Notes under the pieces: model-generated
Told to the model about the DNA's origin: nothing
Databases searched by the model: none
What the model saw: only the letters and a program-made list of their open reading frames with translations
Shown: positions 8,016-15,931 of the stretch, in pieces
Numbering within the stretch: position 1 is the stretch's first letter
How the letters are laid out: each line of letters opens with the position of its first letter
NCBI GenBank assembly: GCA_038328575.1
Contig: JBBQMD010000002.1
Location: 1-64,000, forward strand
DNA: 64,000 nucleotides
From: JACVCS01 sp038328575
GTDB lineage: Bacteria; Planctomycetota; Phycisphaerae; Phycisphaerales; UBA1924
Direction: 5' to 3'
Made by a program: the position numbers and the translations under genes

Positions 8016-8830
8016 TGGAGCGACGACCGACGTGGCTGACGCTGGTGTTATATGTGGGCGCGGGGCTGCTGGCGGGGCTGGCAGTGGGGCCGGGTCTGTT
8101 CCTGTGCGTGGTGGCGCTGCAGCCGGCGGAGAGCCCGTTCTTCTCGATTCCGAGCGAGCCGACGAGCCGGAACTTTGTGGACGCGTGGACCAAGGGCGGG
8201 CTGGCGGGTCCGATGCTGAACAGCGTGATGGTGACGCTGGTGCGGAGTGTGTTGAATGTTTTGCTGGCGGCGCTAGCGGCGTATCCGCTGGCGCGGATGC
8301 AGTTTCGCGGGCGCGGCGCGCTGTTTGTGATCATCCTCGCGACGATGATGATTCCCGAGCAGGTGATCGTGGTGCCGATGTTCCGCACGATCGTGCAGAT
8401 GGGTTTGGTGGACACGCTCGCGGCGGTGGTGATCCCGTTCAGCGTGAGCGCCTTTGGGATTTATCTGTGCAAGCAGGCGTTTGAGCAGATCCCGATGAGT
8501 CTGGAGGAGGCGGCGCGGATTGACGGCGCGGGGTCGCTGCAGATCTGGTGGCACGTGATGCTGCCGCTGGCGGCGCCGACGTTGGCGACGCTGGCGCTGT
8601 TCAGCATGATCGGGGCGTGGAGCGAGCTTTTGTGGCCGCTGATCGTGCTGCAGAGCAGCGAGAAGTACACGCTGCCGGTGGCGGTGAATCAGTTGCTGGG
8701 TCAGTTTGCGGATAATCCGAGGCTGCCGTATGCGGCGGCGGTGCTGACGTTGATCCCGATCGTGGCGGCGTTTGTGGGTGCGCAGCGGTTCTTGAAGCCG
8801 CAGATGTTTGCGGGCGGGGTGAAGGGGTGA
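8015..8830 (+). CDS. Sugar ABC transporter permease, MalG-like
   Basis: A 271-residue partner of the preceding permease. It carries the MalG-type EAA loop EEAARIDGAGSLQIWWHVMLP and about six hydrophobic helices, including LFVIILATMMIPEQVIVVPM. GGGAGGGG (8001-8008) lies six bases before the ATG, which shares its A with the TGA of the upstream gene; a GTG at 8012 is possible. No ATP-binding subunit is present nearby, so the transporter presumably uses a shared MsmK/UgpC-type ATPase encoded elsewhere, as is common for CUT1 systems. Confidence 0.9.
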   Translation: MERRPTWLTLVLYVGAGLLAGLAVGPGLFLCVVALQPAESPFFSIPSEPTSRNFVDAWTKGGLAGPMLNSVMVTLVRSVLNVLLAALAAYPLARMQFRGRGALFVIILATMMIPEQVIVVPMFRTIVQMGLVDTLAAVVIPFSVSAFGIYLCKQAFEQIPMSLEEAARIDGAGSLQIWWHVMLPLAAPTLATLALFSMIGAWSELLWPLIVLQSSEKYTLPVAVNQLLGQFADNPRLPYAAAVLTLIPIVAAFVGAQRFLKPQMFAGGVKG

Positions 8831-9046
8831 GTGGTTGGCGAGTCGGATCAGCGAGTTTCAAGAACAAGACCCACCCGCCATCCTAACGGCGTGTAATCGA
8901 GTGTTCATTCTTACTTTTGCTTCTCATTTCTCGTCAATATACGCGTCTCCGGTGTCAGAAATTTGTACCCTTTGCGTGGCACGGATGGTGCATTCGATCC
9001 CAGCAACGGCGGGTAGGATCAACATCGGGGAGCCAACATAAAGACG

Positions 9047-10000
9047 ATGCAAAGTGCGACGATGATTCGGAAACTTGGTGCATGAGCGGTTTGCTGCGTA
9101 GCGATGAATATGCCGGGAGCGCTTGCAACAGCTGCGCCGCCGCCGGCACCCCCTGCTCAGACTGCCGACAGTTGCATGCAAACATACTATAGTCTGATTG
9201 AAACCTGCTACACTTTTATCGATCCGACTATTCTTCCGGCGATAGTCTCGGATCCAGCCTCATACCAAACCTGTTTGGGTACAGCGAAGATCTTCTTGGC
9301 GGCCTGCTTAGCGGTTGTTCCAGCCCAGGTGCCGCCGCGTAGCATTGCCACATGCCAGCTTGAGTACGAGAGCAGCCTTACCGCTCGCAAGACCAAGTAT
9401 CCTGCGCGAGATCCCCGTCCGCCTTCCAAAGATAAGACTCCGCACCCGCTGCAGAGCGCATGCGTCGCTGGGGCCGAGCTTGTGTTCAAGCGCTGTCTGG
9501 CCGAGGCTCGCCTTCCGGTCACCATCGCTCCGCCCATCGTGACGCCGGGCGATGTGATTCTGACGCCATTTGGTCGTTCCACGATGATCAACGTGAAGTT
9601 CCTCAGCAAGGGGGATTTCAGCGTTAGTGCGTGGACCATGAAGTTTGTCTTTCTGGTTCCGGACGCTTCGGAGCCGCGCGGCTATCGACGAATCGAGAAT
9701 GACACGACGCTCTCGGGAATCGAAGGCGGGAGCTTCGATGTGCAGTTGCGGGTGAACAAGGACCTGTTTTACTCATCGGCGGATTCCGCCCCGCTGATGT
9801 GCATCGTGGAAGTCGGTGGTCAGACGGTGACCATCGGGGCGGTGCCGGCGATGATCGACTGGAACTTCGCGGATCGGAGCCGTGACAACGTGCTCAATGA
9901 GGCGGACGTGGCGATCTTGTGGGACGAGCTTTTTACCGGTGCGATTACACAGGAGTTCTTTGATCTGGCGATCGCGGAGATCGCAGTGGACGGCCAATGA
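9047..10000 (+). pseudogene. Cys-repeat/EF-hand protein; apparent signal peptide interrupted by TGA
   Basis: The uninterrupted part starts at ATG 9104 (298 residues). In the same frame upstream, ATG 9062 gives MIRKLGA, then TGA at 9083, then AVCCVAMNMPGALATA, which together look like one signal peptide with a stop in its middle. The mature half contains three CX10C pairs (C24/C35, C57/C68, C120/C131 counting from 9104), suggesting disulfide-closed helical hairpins. Near the C-terminus DRSRDNVLNEAD has ligands at EF-hand positions 1, 3, 5, 9 and 12, as in dockerin-like modules. I do not recognise the family. It may be a nonsense mutant, a sequencing error, or a gene that really begins at 9104. 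No Shine-Dalgarno is seen at 9104. Confidence 0.55.
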
Positions 10001-10033
10001 GCGCACAAGCGCGGCCTGAGAGATGTCAGCTTT

Positions 10034-10059
10034 ACGCCCCGGCTAGCCCGGGGCGTTTT
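10034..10059 (+). terminator. Rho-independent terminator after the Cys-repeat gene
   Basis: ACGCCCCGG (10034-10042) pairs perfectly with CCGGGGCGT (10048-10056) across a 5-base loop and runs into TTTT. It sits 34 bp past the stop codon at 10000. Confidence 0.85.
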
Positions 10060-10285
10060 CGTCTTGCGCGCGGGCGTCTCGTTGGAAACTGGGGCGTGGG
10101 CGGGGTGGCGCTGCGGATTGAGCGGGCGTCGTCACCCGAGAAGGGCAGGGTGATGTGCTGAGTTGGGTGGGATCCGGGACCGGCGTCTGGTAGCCTCAGG
10201 GCATGGGGCGCGGGGCGACGATACGATGGAGGTGGACGGGGTGTGGCGGGTTTGTGGTGCGGGCGGTCATAGATTGGAGAAGGAC

Positions 10286-12037
10286 ATGTCAACGATTTCG
10301 CCGTCGGTCAAGTCGATAGCTAGCGCGGGGGCGAGTGGGGGGGCCGCGGGTGCGTATGCGGACAAGGTGAAGATGCAGCACCGGCTGTTTGGCGAGCTCT
10401 CGGCGATGTTCGCGCGCGAGGTGCCGATGTATGACCGGGCGCTGGTGATCAATCGCGTCTGCAACACGCTGGTGTGCGACGCGGTCAAGGTGTTGCACCA
10501 GGGGTTTGAGGTCAGCGAGGAACAGATTGAGCGCACCAGCGGCGAGCGCCACGGCGCGATTCGCATCGGGCGGCCGGATGAGTACCGATGGATCGGGCGC
10601 TTCTTTGCGCAGTTCGCGATGGAGCCGCACAACTTTTATGACATGACCGACGTCGGCAGCAAGAGCCAGCCGATCATCGCGACTGCGTTTCGCTCCGGCG
10701 TGAACCCTGAGCATCGCGTGTTTAGTTCGGTGCTGATGACGGATTACTTCGCGCCCGAGACGCGGGCGCGGATCGAGGCGCTGGTGGGCCAGCGCCAGGT
10801 GTTCAGCGAACTGGCGCGCGAGTTGATCGAGAAGGGCGAGCGCCAGGGCGGGTTGGATTGGGCGGATGCGGACCGATTGATCGCCGAGGGCACGGGGCGG
10901 ATCTTCAAGTGGACGGGCAAGGCGCGCGACCATGCGCTGTACAAGGAACTGTGCGACGGGGGCTTTAAGATCGCGGCGGATATCGCCTGCTTCGAGAGCC
11001 ACCACCTGAACCATCTCACGCCCAACACGTTCTGCATGGACCTGTACACGAGCGCGATGAAGTTTTGCCTGGGCGAGATGGACGAGGCGCATTTTCGGAT
11101 GCGGGCGATGCGGGCGATTGGACGGTTGCGGACGTTTGCTGACAAGCACTCCGTGCGGTTGAGCTTCCGGCACTTGTCGACGGAAGAGATCGCGGGGTTC
11201 ACGCCGGGAACGCTCAGCGATGGTGATTTGAACGCGATGGTTGATCGACTGGTGGCGCGTTTGGGCGAGGCGGATGTTCGCCTCAGCGAGGTCAAGCACG
11301 CGGGGTTCAAGGACTTTACTGAGGGCCCGAGCGAAGACACCCCGGTGCTGCTGCGCCAGGACGCGTACAAGGCGCTGACCGAGCCGGTGACGTTTACGAA
11401 CCCTGACGGCGCGACGGTGCAGACCACGCACACGGCGCGGTTTGGCGAGATCGAGCAGCGGTTCTATGCGACGACGCCGAAGGGGCGCGAGCTTTACGAT
11501 CGCTGCCTGGCGATCGCCGACGCGGCGCGCGAAAAGGATGCGTCGCTGCCGAAGCGAGACTTTGACGCGTACGAGAAGCTGTACGCGGCGCCGTTTGCGC
11601 CGTTCCCCAAGACGCTTGACGGGCTGGTGGAGCAGGGGCTGGTGCGGGCGCGGTACGCCTCGACCGCCAAGGGGATTAGCGCGCGAGGGTCGATCAAGAC
11701 GACGGATATGTTCGAGCTGGTGAAACTTGGGTACGTGCGGATGGAGGGGCTGCGCTACGAGGACTTCTTGCCCGTCTCGGCGGCGGGCATCTTCGCTTCA
11801 AACCTGAACCAGTACGGCACGAAGTCCACTGCGGCGACGAAGCCGACGTATACCAAGGCAATGCTTGAGGAGATCCTCGGGCGGCCGATCATCGACACGG
11901 ACAGTGCGTATCGCGGGCTGGAGGCAGAGTCTCGCCTGCGGGCGTACGAGGATCTGGGGATCGAGGCGCAGTTGCCGGAGGCGGAGCTGGCGGAGTTGCT
12001 GAGCACAGCGGCGCAGAGTCCGCGAGAAGTCCGGTAG
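10286..12037 (+). CDS. hglS: 2-oxoadipate dioxygenase/decarboxylase family protein (HglS/YdcJ, DUF1338)
   Basis: A 583-residue member of the DUF1338/YdcJ family. Visible hallmarks are H71 in KVLHQGFE, HHLNHLTP at 239-246, GEIEQRFYATTPKG with the likely metal-binding Glu, and the closing YEDFLPVSAAGIFASNL. In Pseudomonas, HglS uses one Fe(II) bound by His-His-Glu to turn 2-oxoadipate into D-2-hydroxyglutarate in lysine breakdown. This protein is over 100 residues longer than that enzyme, so its substrate is not certain. The start is ATG with GGAG six bases upstream; in-frame codons before it run through unconserved sequence. Confidence 0.85.
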   Translation: MSTISPSVKSIASAGASGGAAGAYADKVKMQHRLFGELSAMFAREVPMYDRALVINRVCNTLVCDAVKVLHQGFEVSEEQIERTSGERHGAIRIGRPDEYRWIGRFFAQFAMEPHNFYDMTDVGSKSQPIIATAFRSGVNPEHRVFSSVLMTDYFAPETRARIEALVGQRQVFSELARELIEKGERQGGLDWADADRLIAEGTGRIFKWTGKARDHALYKELCDGGFKIAADIACFESHHLNHLTPNTFCMDLYTSAMKFCLGEMDEAHFRMRAMRAIGRLRTFADKHSVRLSFRHLSTEEIAGFTPGTLSDGDLNAMVDRLVARLGEADVRLSEVKHAGFKDFTEGPSEDTPVLLRQDAYKALTEPVTFTNPDGATVQTTHTARFGEIEQRFYATTPKGRELYDRCLAIADAAREKDASLPKRDFDAYEKLYAAPFAPFPKTLDGLVEQGLVRARYASTAKGISARGSIKTTDMFELVKLGYVRMEGLRYEDFLPVSAAGIFASNLNQYGTKSTAATKPTYTKAMLEEILGRPIIDTDSAYRGLEAESRLRAYEDLGIEAQLPEAELAELLSTAAQSPREVR

Positions 12038-12194
12038 ATGGGCAGGGGTCGGTGGTGAGGAAACCGCCGTCGGATCTCGGCGTTCAGACACAGCCCGACG
12101 GCCGACGAATCTTGCCCAACAGCGGTGCGTGGAGTGTTTTCCTGGATCGGACGTGAACTCCGGGCGGCACAGGCGCGCCGGGCTGGGAAGTCAC

Positions 12195-12200
12195 TACACT
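12195..12200 (+). promoter_or_regulatory. Leaderless -10 hexamer TACACT before the STAS gene
   Basis: TACACT ends seven bases before ATG 12208. There is no Shine-Dalgarno, so transcription and translation may begin at the same base. No good -35 is visible. Confidence 0.45.
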
Positions 12201-12207
12201 TGTGGAT

Positions 12208-12567
12208 ATGCCTACGGACTGGTCGGATCAGATCATCGTGTGCGAGCTGGGCGACGAGCCGGCGCTCTCAGAGGAGCTGGGCGCGGCGTACGACCGGCTC
12301 GGGAGCGGGCCGGGCCAGGTGAAGAAGCACGTCGTGCTCAACTTCAGCGGCGTCTCGTATGTCTCGTCATCGCACCTTGCCCAGACGCTGCGGCTTCGCA
12401 AGAAGTGCGCCGACATCAGTCGGATGCTCATCCTGTGCTCGCTCAATGATCAGGTGTGGTCGGTCTTCACGCTCACGGGGCTGGACCGGGTCTTCCGTGT
12501 GACGCAGGACCCGCTGACGGCGCTGGCGACCTTGCAGCTTGAGTCTGACCAGTCGATGACTGAGTGA
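12208..12567 (+). CDS. STAS-domain protein (anti-sigma factor antagonist-like)
   Basis: A 119-residue single-domain protein. The pattern fits a STAS domain: a central strand KHVVLNFSGVSYVSSSHLAQTLRL, which holds the S-S-S segment where SpoIIAA-type antagonists are phosphorylated, then helix, strand MLILCSLNDQVWSVFTLTGLDRVF and a final helix. Such proteins switch partner kinases or anti-sigma factors by cycling a Ser phosphate. No anti-sigma kinase is adjacent. GTG 12202 is an alternative start; ATG 12208 is chosen because a TACACT -10-like hexamer precedes it. The gene is followed closely by a lone ABC ATPase. Confidence 0.8.
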   Translation: MPTDWSDQIIVCELGDEPALSEELGAAYDRLGSGPGQVKKHVVLNFSGVSYVSSSHLAQTLRLRKKCADISRMLILCSLNDQVWSVFTLTGLDRVFRVTQDPLTALATLQLESDQSMTE

Positions 12568-12603
12568 GCGGCGGGCGGGTGAGGGGGGTTGGGGGATTCT
12601 TTG

Positions 12604-13389
12604 ATGTTGTCTAGCGCGGGGACGATTGCGGCGGAGCTTCACCCGGTGGTCGAGCTGCGCGAGGTGCGGCGGACGTATTACAAACCGGACGGGAGCGTGC
12701 TGGTGGAGGCGTTGCGGGGGGTGAGCATTGCGGTGCCGCGCGGGCAGTATGTGGCGATCATGGGTTCGTCGGGCTCGGGCAAGAGCACGATGATGAACAT
12801 TTTGGGGTGCTTAGATCGGCCGACGAACGGGCAGTATTTTTTGGATGGGCAAGAGACCTCGAAGATGACCGACGAGGACGTGTCGGCGTTTCGCGGGCGG
12901 AAGATCGGGTTCATCTTCCAGGCGTTCAATCTGATCCCGGAGTTGACAGTTCGCGAGAACGTCGAGGTGCCGCTGTTTTATCAGGGCGTGCCGCCCGCTG
13001 AGCGGCATCGGCGTGCGATGGAGATGCTGAAGCTGGTGGGGCTGGGTGATCGCACGGGTCATCGCCCGAGCGAGCTTTCGGGCGGGCAGCAGCAGAGGTC
13101 GGCGATCGCGCGGGCGCTGGTGACGAATCCGGTGGTATTGATGGCCGACGAGCCGACGGGCAACCTGGACTCGACGACGGGGCGGGCGGTGCTGGGGCTG
13201 TTTGGCCAGCTTCACGACGAGGGGAAATCGATCATCATGGTGACGCACGACCCGGACGTTGCGAAGCTGTGCCAGCGCGTGGTGCGTCTGCGGGATGGGG
13301 AGATCGAAAGCGATCTGATGCAGGTGCCCGAGCGTATAGAAGTCTCGGCGCTGGCGGCGCGGGCGGGCAAGAACGCGACGACGGGCTGA
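12604..13389 (+). CDS. ABC transporter ATP-binding protein, MacB/LolD-type
   Basis: A 261-residue ATPase of the MacB/LolD/FtsE clade. Walker A is GSSGSGKST at 54-62, the Q-loop is in FIFQAFNLIPELTVRENV, the signature is LSGGQQQR at 158-165, and Walker B is VVLMADEPTGNLD at 177-189, followed by the H-loop VTHD. LolD/MacB ATPases energise release of lipoproteins or export of substrates without transporting through a channel. No permease lies on either side, so its membrane partner must be encoded elsewhere. A G-rich run precedes the ATG. Confidence 0.88.
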   Translation: MLSSAGTIAAELHPVVELREVRRTYYKPDGSVLVEALRGVSIAVPRGQYVAIMGSSGSGKSTMMNILGCLDRPTNGQYFLDGQETSKMTDEDVSAFRGRKIGFIFQAFNLIPELTVRENVEVPLFYQGVPPAERHRRAMEMLKLVGLGDRTGHRPSELSGGQQQRSAIARALVTNPVVLMADEPTGNLDSTTGRAVLGLFGQLHDEGKSIIMVTHDPDVAKLCQRVVRLRDGEIESDLMQVPERIEVSALAARAGKNATTG

Positions 13390-13458
13390 AGTCGCGAGTC
13401 GGGATGGTTCGACCCGGTTGCCGATTGCCGACCACGTTTGCCGACAACGAGCGAGGAG

Positions 13459-13464
13459 TACACT
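13459..13464 (+). promoter_or_regulatory. Leaderless -10 hexamer TACACT before the LON-domain gene
   Basis: TACACT ends six bases before ATG 13471. TTGCCG at 13438-13443 is a possible but short-spaced -35 (15 bases). GAGGAG at 13453-13458 would lie upstream of the transcript if initiation is leaderless. Confidence 0.4.
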
Positions 13465-13470
13465 GTGGAC

Positions 13471-14232
13471 ATGGCGGAAGAAATGCATATTCGGGTGAAC
13501 TTTGGGCGGCCGATGCCACTGTTTGCGCTTGGCCAGGTGGCGTTGATGCCGCACGCGGTGCGTCCGCTGCACGTGTTTGAGCCGCGTTACCGGCAGATGG
13601 TGGGCGACGCGCTGGACGGTTCTGGGCAGATCGCGATGGCGGTGGTGGCGCGTGGGGAGCGGGCGCGGGTGGTGATGGGTGACAGCGGGTTGGATGTTGA
13701 GGGGGGCGAGGGGCTGGCGGAAGCGGGGGCGGAGAAGCCGGCGCTGCGGAGCGCGGTGTGTGTTGGGCAGATCGTGCAGCACCACAAGTTGCCGGACGGG
13801 CAGTTTGCGGTGGCGTTGCACGGGGTGTGCCGCGCGAGGATTGTGAATGAGGTGGAGGCGCCCGAGGGGGTGTTGTATCGCTCAGCGATGCTCGAGCCGA
13901 TCGGGCTGGCGCCGGTGGATGAGGATGCGTTGGTTGGGCCGCGGATCGAGTTGTCGAGGTTGCTGGATTCGACGGTGCTTCGCGACATGGCGGATGCGAA
14001 GGCGGTGGTGAAGTGCCTGGTGGATCCGGAGATGTCAACGTCGGCGATTTTGGAGTTGGTGACGGTGTCGCTGCTGAATGATCAGGAGGTCCGGTATCAG
14101 TTGCTGGCGGAGGGCGACGTTGGGAAGCGGGCGGCGTTGATCCGGGCGGAACTGATTGACCTGCTGCGGCTGCTGAAGCGGGCGGGCGGGCAGCGCGGCG
14201 GGGATGCGCCGAAGGGGTGTTCGTGGAACTGA
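13471..14232 (+). CDS. LON peptidase substrate-binding domain protein
   Basis: A 253-residue protein with only the N-terminal LON domain and no ATPase or protease part. The opening MPLFALGQVALMPHAVRPLHVFEPRYRQMVGDAL is the family's most conserved block; the later helical part resembles the helix bundle that follows it in Lon. Stand-alone LON-domain proteins are common and of unclear role; substrate recognition is inferred only from Lon itself. GTG 13465 with GAGGAG six bases upstream is an alternative start. It follows the ABC ATPase by about 80 bp. Confidence 0.82.
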   Translation: MAEEMHIRVNFGRPMPLFALGQVALMPHAVRPLHVFEPRYRQMVGDALDGSGQIAMAVVARGERARVVMGDSGLDVEGGEGLAEAGAEKPALRSAVCVGQIVQHHKLPDGQFAVALHGVCRARIVNEVEAPEGVLYRSAMLEPIGLAPVDEDALVGPRIELSRLLDSTVLRDMADAKAVVKCLVDPEMSTSAILELVTVSLLNDQEVRYQLLAEGDVGKRAALIRAELIDLLRLLKRAGGQRGGDAPKGCSWN

Positions 14233-14447
14233 GCGGGAAGGCGTGAGGGCTTGGTACTGGCACGCAGTCGGGCGGGGGCGCGGAGACGTGTGAGTAAGGT
14301 TTTGGTGATTTGTTTGGGGAGTGATCGTGAAACCGAAAGCGGGTTGAGCCGAAGACATAGTGAGAGCGACAACGGGTCGTCGCGGGTCGGGCAACGTGTG
14401 GGTCGCTGGTGCGCGCTCTGCCGGTGACGAACTTTGAGGAGAATGCG

Positions 14448-14717
14448 ATGAACGCGATGAAGACGACAAACATGAATCGGTTGGGACGCTTGGTGGCGGC
14501 GGCGGCGTTGTGCGGGTCGCTGTTGCTGGGCGGCTGCAACAACGCTGGCGAGGGCGCGCTCTCGGGCGCGGCGCTCGGCGCGCTGGGCGGGCTGGCGATC
14601 GGGTCGTTGACGGGATCTGCGGGCAAGGGAGCCGCGATCGGCGCCGTGGCTGGCGGCATCGGCGGCGCGGTGCTTGGGGATCAGAACGAGCGCAGTTCGC
14701 GCAGTCACGGGCGGTGA
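14448..14717 (+). CDS. Small glycine-zipper lipoprotein
   Basis: An 89-residue lipoprotein. The signal peptide RLGRLVAAAALCGSLLLGGC ends in a strong lipobox (LGGC). The mature part is almost entirely a glycine zipper: GAALGALGGLAIGSLTG then GAAIGAVAGGIGGAVLG, two predicted membrane-associated helices with GxxxG spacing, followed by a short charged tail. Similar small proteins (SlyB/OsmB-like) sit in the outer membrane and affect envelope stability. GAGGAG is positioned about six bases before the ATG. Confidence 0.8.
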   Translation: MNAMKTTNMNRLGRLVAAAALCGSLLLGGCNNAGEGALSGAALGALGGLAIGSLTGSAGKGAAIGAVAGGIGGAVLGDQNERSSRSHGR

Positions 14718-14740
14718 GTTGGGATTGGTAATGAATCACG

Positions 14741-14780
14741 GAGCACGTCGCGAGATGAGTCGCGGCGTGTTCTACGTTTT
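14741..14780 (+). terminator. Probable terminator after the glycine-zipper lipoprotein
   Basis: GAGCACGTCGCGA (14741-14753) pairs with TCGCGGCGTGTTC (14760-14772) through 13 pairs, two of them G-U, around a 6-base loop, and is followed by TACGTTTT. It lies between convergent genes. Confidence 0.6.
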
Positions 14781-14801
14781 GGCTCGCTCACAAAGGTGCG
14801 G

Positions 14802-15779
14802 TCAGGAGATCCAAGCGCGGATGGCCAGCAGGGCTAGTGCGCTGACGGCGAGCCAGAGGATGATGGCGTGGGCGGCGGGTCGCCAGCCGACGGCTTTGAG
14901 GGTCTGGCGCGTGAGGGCGGTGCCGATGAGCAGGAGCGCCACGGAGAGGAAGGCGCTGGCGATGGCTTTGAGGGCGGTGGCGACATCGGCGACGGGGGCT
15001 GGGTCGCGCAGGGTGCGGTCGGCCAGGGCGCGGAGCAGGCAGGCGCCGATGAAGAAGAGGATGAACCAGGGCACGGGGGTTTTGGTGGCTGCGCCATCGG
15101 GGGCGGGGTTGGTGCGCCGGTATTGCCACGCGAGCGCGAGCGCCACGGGGACGATCCAGAGGACGCGAATGAGCTTGATGACCGTCGCGTCCTGCTGGGC
15201 GATGTCGCGACCAGCGTAGCCGGCGCTCGCAGCGACGACGCCAGCGAGATCATGAATGCCCACGGCGGCCCAGGCGCCGAACTGGTGGTCGCTGAGGTTC
15301 AGGGCGCGACCGATGAGTGGGTAGGTGTAGACGCCGATGGCGTTGAGGATGAAGACGATGGCGGTGGCGATGGCGATGTTCGCTGGGGTGGCGCGGATGA
15401 CCTGGCCGGTGGCGGCGATGGCGCTGCCGCCGCAGATGGAGGTGCCGGCGGAGAGCAGGGTGCTGACCTGTCGATCGGTGGAGAGGAGACGCGTGAGCAA
15501 CTCGGAGAGGATGAGGACGACGATGATCGCGCCGGTGGAGAGCGCGAGGCCGGCGATGCCGGCGCGCGCGACATCGGCGAGGCTGATCCAGAAACCCAGG
15601 AGCACGATGCTGGCCTGGATGAGGTGGCGGCTGAGAAGTTTGGATCGGGCGGGCCAGGCGGTGAGGCCGCTGAGCCCGAAGATCATGCCGATCGCCAGCG
15701 CCAGCGGCGGCGTACACCAGGGCGAAAGCGCGAAGAGCGCGGCGATGATGAGCGCGGCTTGGCTGAGGCGTGGGGGCAT
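14802..15779 (-). CDS. YeiH-type putative sulfate exporter family membrane protein
   Basis: A 325-residue integral membrane protein with about ten hydrophobic helices. It carries the hallmarks of the UPF0324/YeiH family: IGMIFGLSG near the N-terminus, IQASIVLLGFWISLADV, STLLSAGTSICGGSAIAA in the middle, and WAAVGIHDLAGVVAASAGYAG. The family is annotated as putative sulfate or sulfonate exporters, with little biochemical proof. It is divergent from holB, with 152 bp between the two starts. Confidence 0.85.
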   Translation of the reverse strand: MPPRLSQAALIIAALFALSPWCTPPLALAIGMIFGLSGLTAWPARSKLLSRHLIQASIVLLGFWISLADVARAGIAGLALSTGAIIVVLILSELLTRLLSTDRQVSTLLSAGTSICGGSAIAATGQVIRATPANIAIATAIVFILNAIGVYTYPLIGRALNLSDHQFGAWAAVGIHDLAGVVAASAGYAGRDIAQQDATVIKLIRVLWIVPVALALAWQYRRTNPAPDGAATKTPVPWFILFFIGACLLRALADRTLRDPAPVADVATALKAIASAFLSVALLLIGTALTRQTLKAVGWRPAAHAIILWLAVSALALLAIRAWIS

Positions 15780-15919
15780 GTGGGGGCGGAAGGCAAGGGA
15801 TCGAGGGATCGAGGGAACGAGGGGGGAGAAGGGACCGGGGGAACGAGGGAGCGTGGGTGGGAGCTAGCGTACGGGGATTGCGGGCGCGACTCGCGCGGCT
15901 TGGGGAGTGTGGGCGCGAG

Positions 15920-15925
15920 TATGCT
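15920..15925 (+). promoter_or_regulatory. Leaderless -10 hexamer TATGCT before the delta' gene
   Basis: TATGCT ends six bases before ATG 15932, which has no Shine-Dalgarno. The spacing is the same as in several other genes of this window. Confidence 0.45.
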
Positions 15926-15931
15926 TGGCCG

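Noticed and set aside
8835..9041. Short plus-strand frame of 68 codons after the sugar permeases
   Set aside because: No start signal, no recognisable features, and overlapping frames of equal length; it looks like non-coding sequence.
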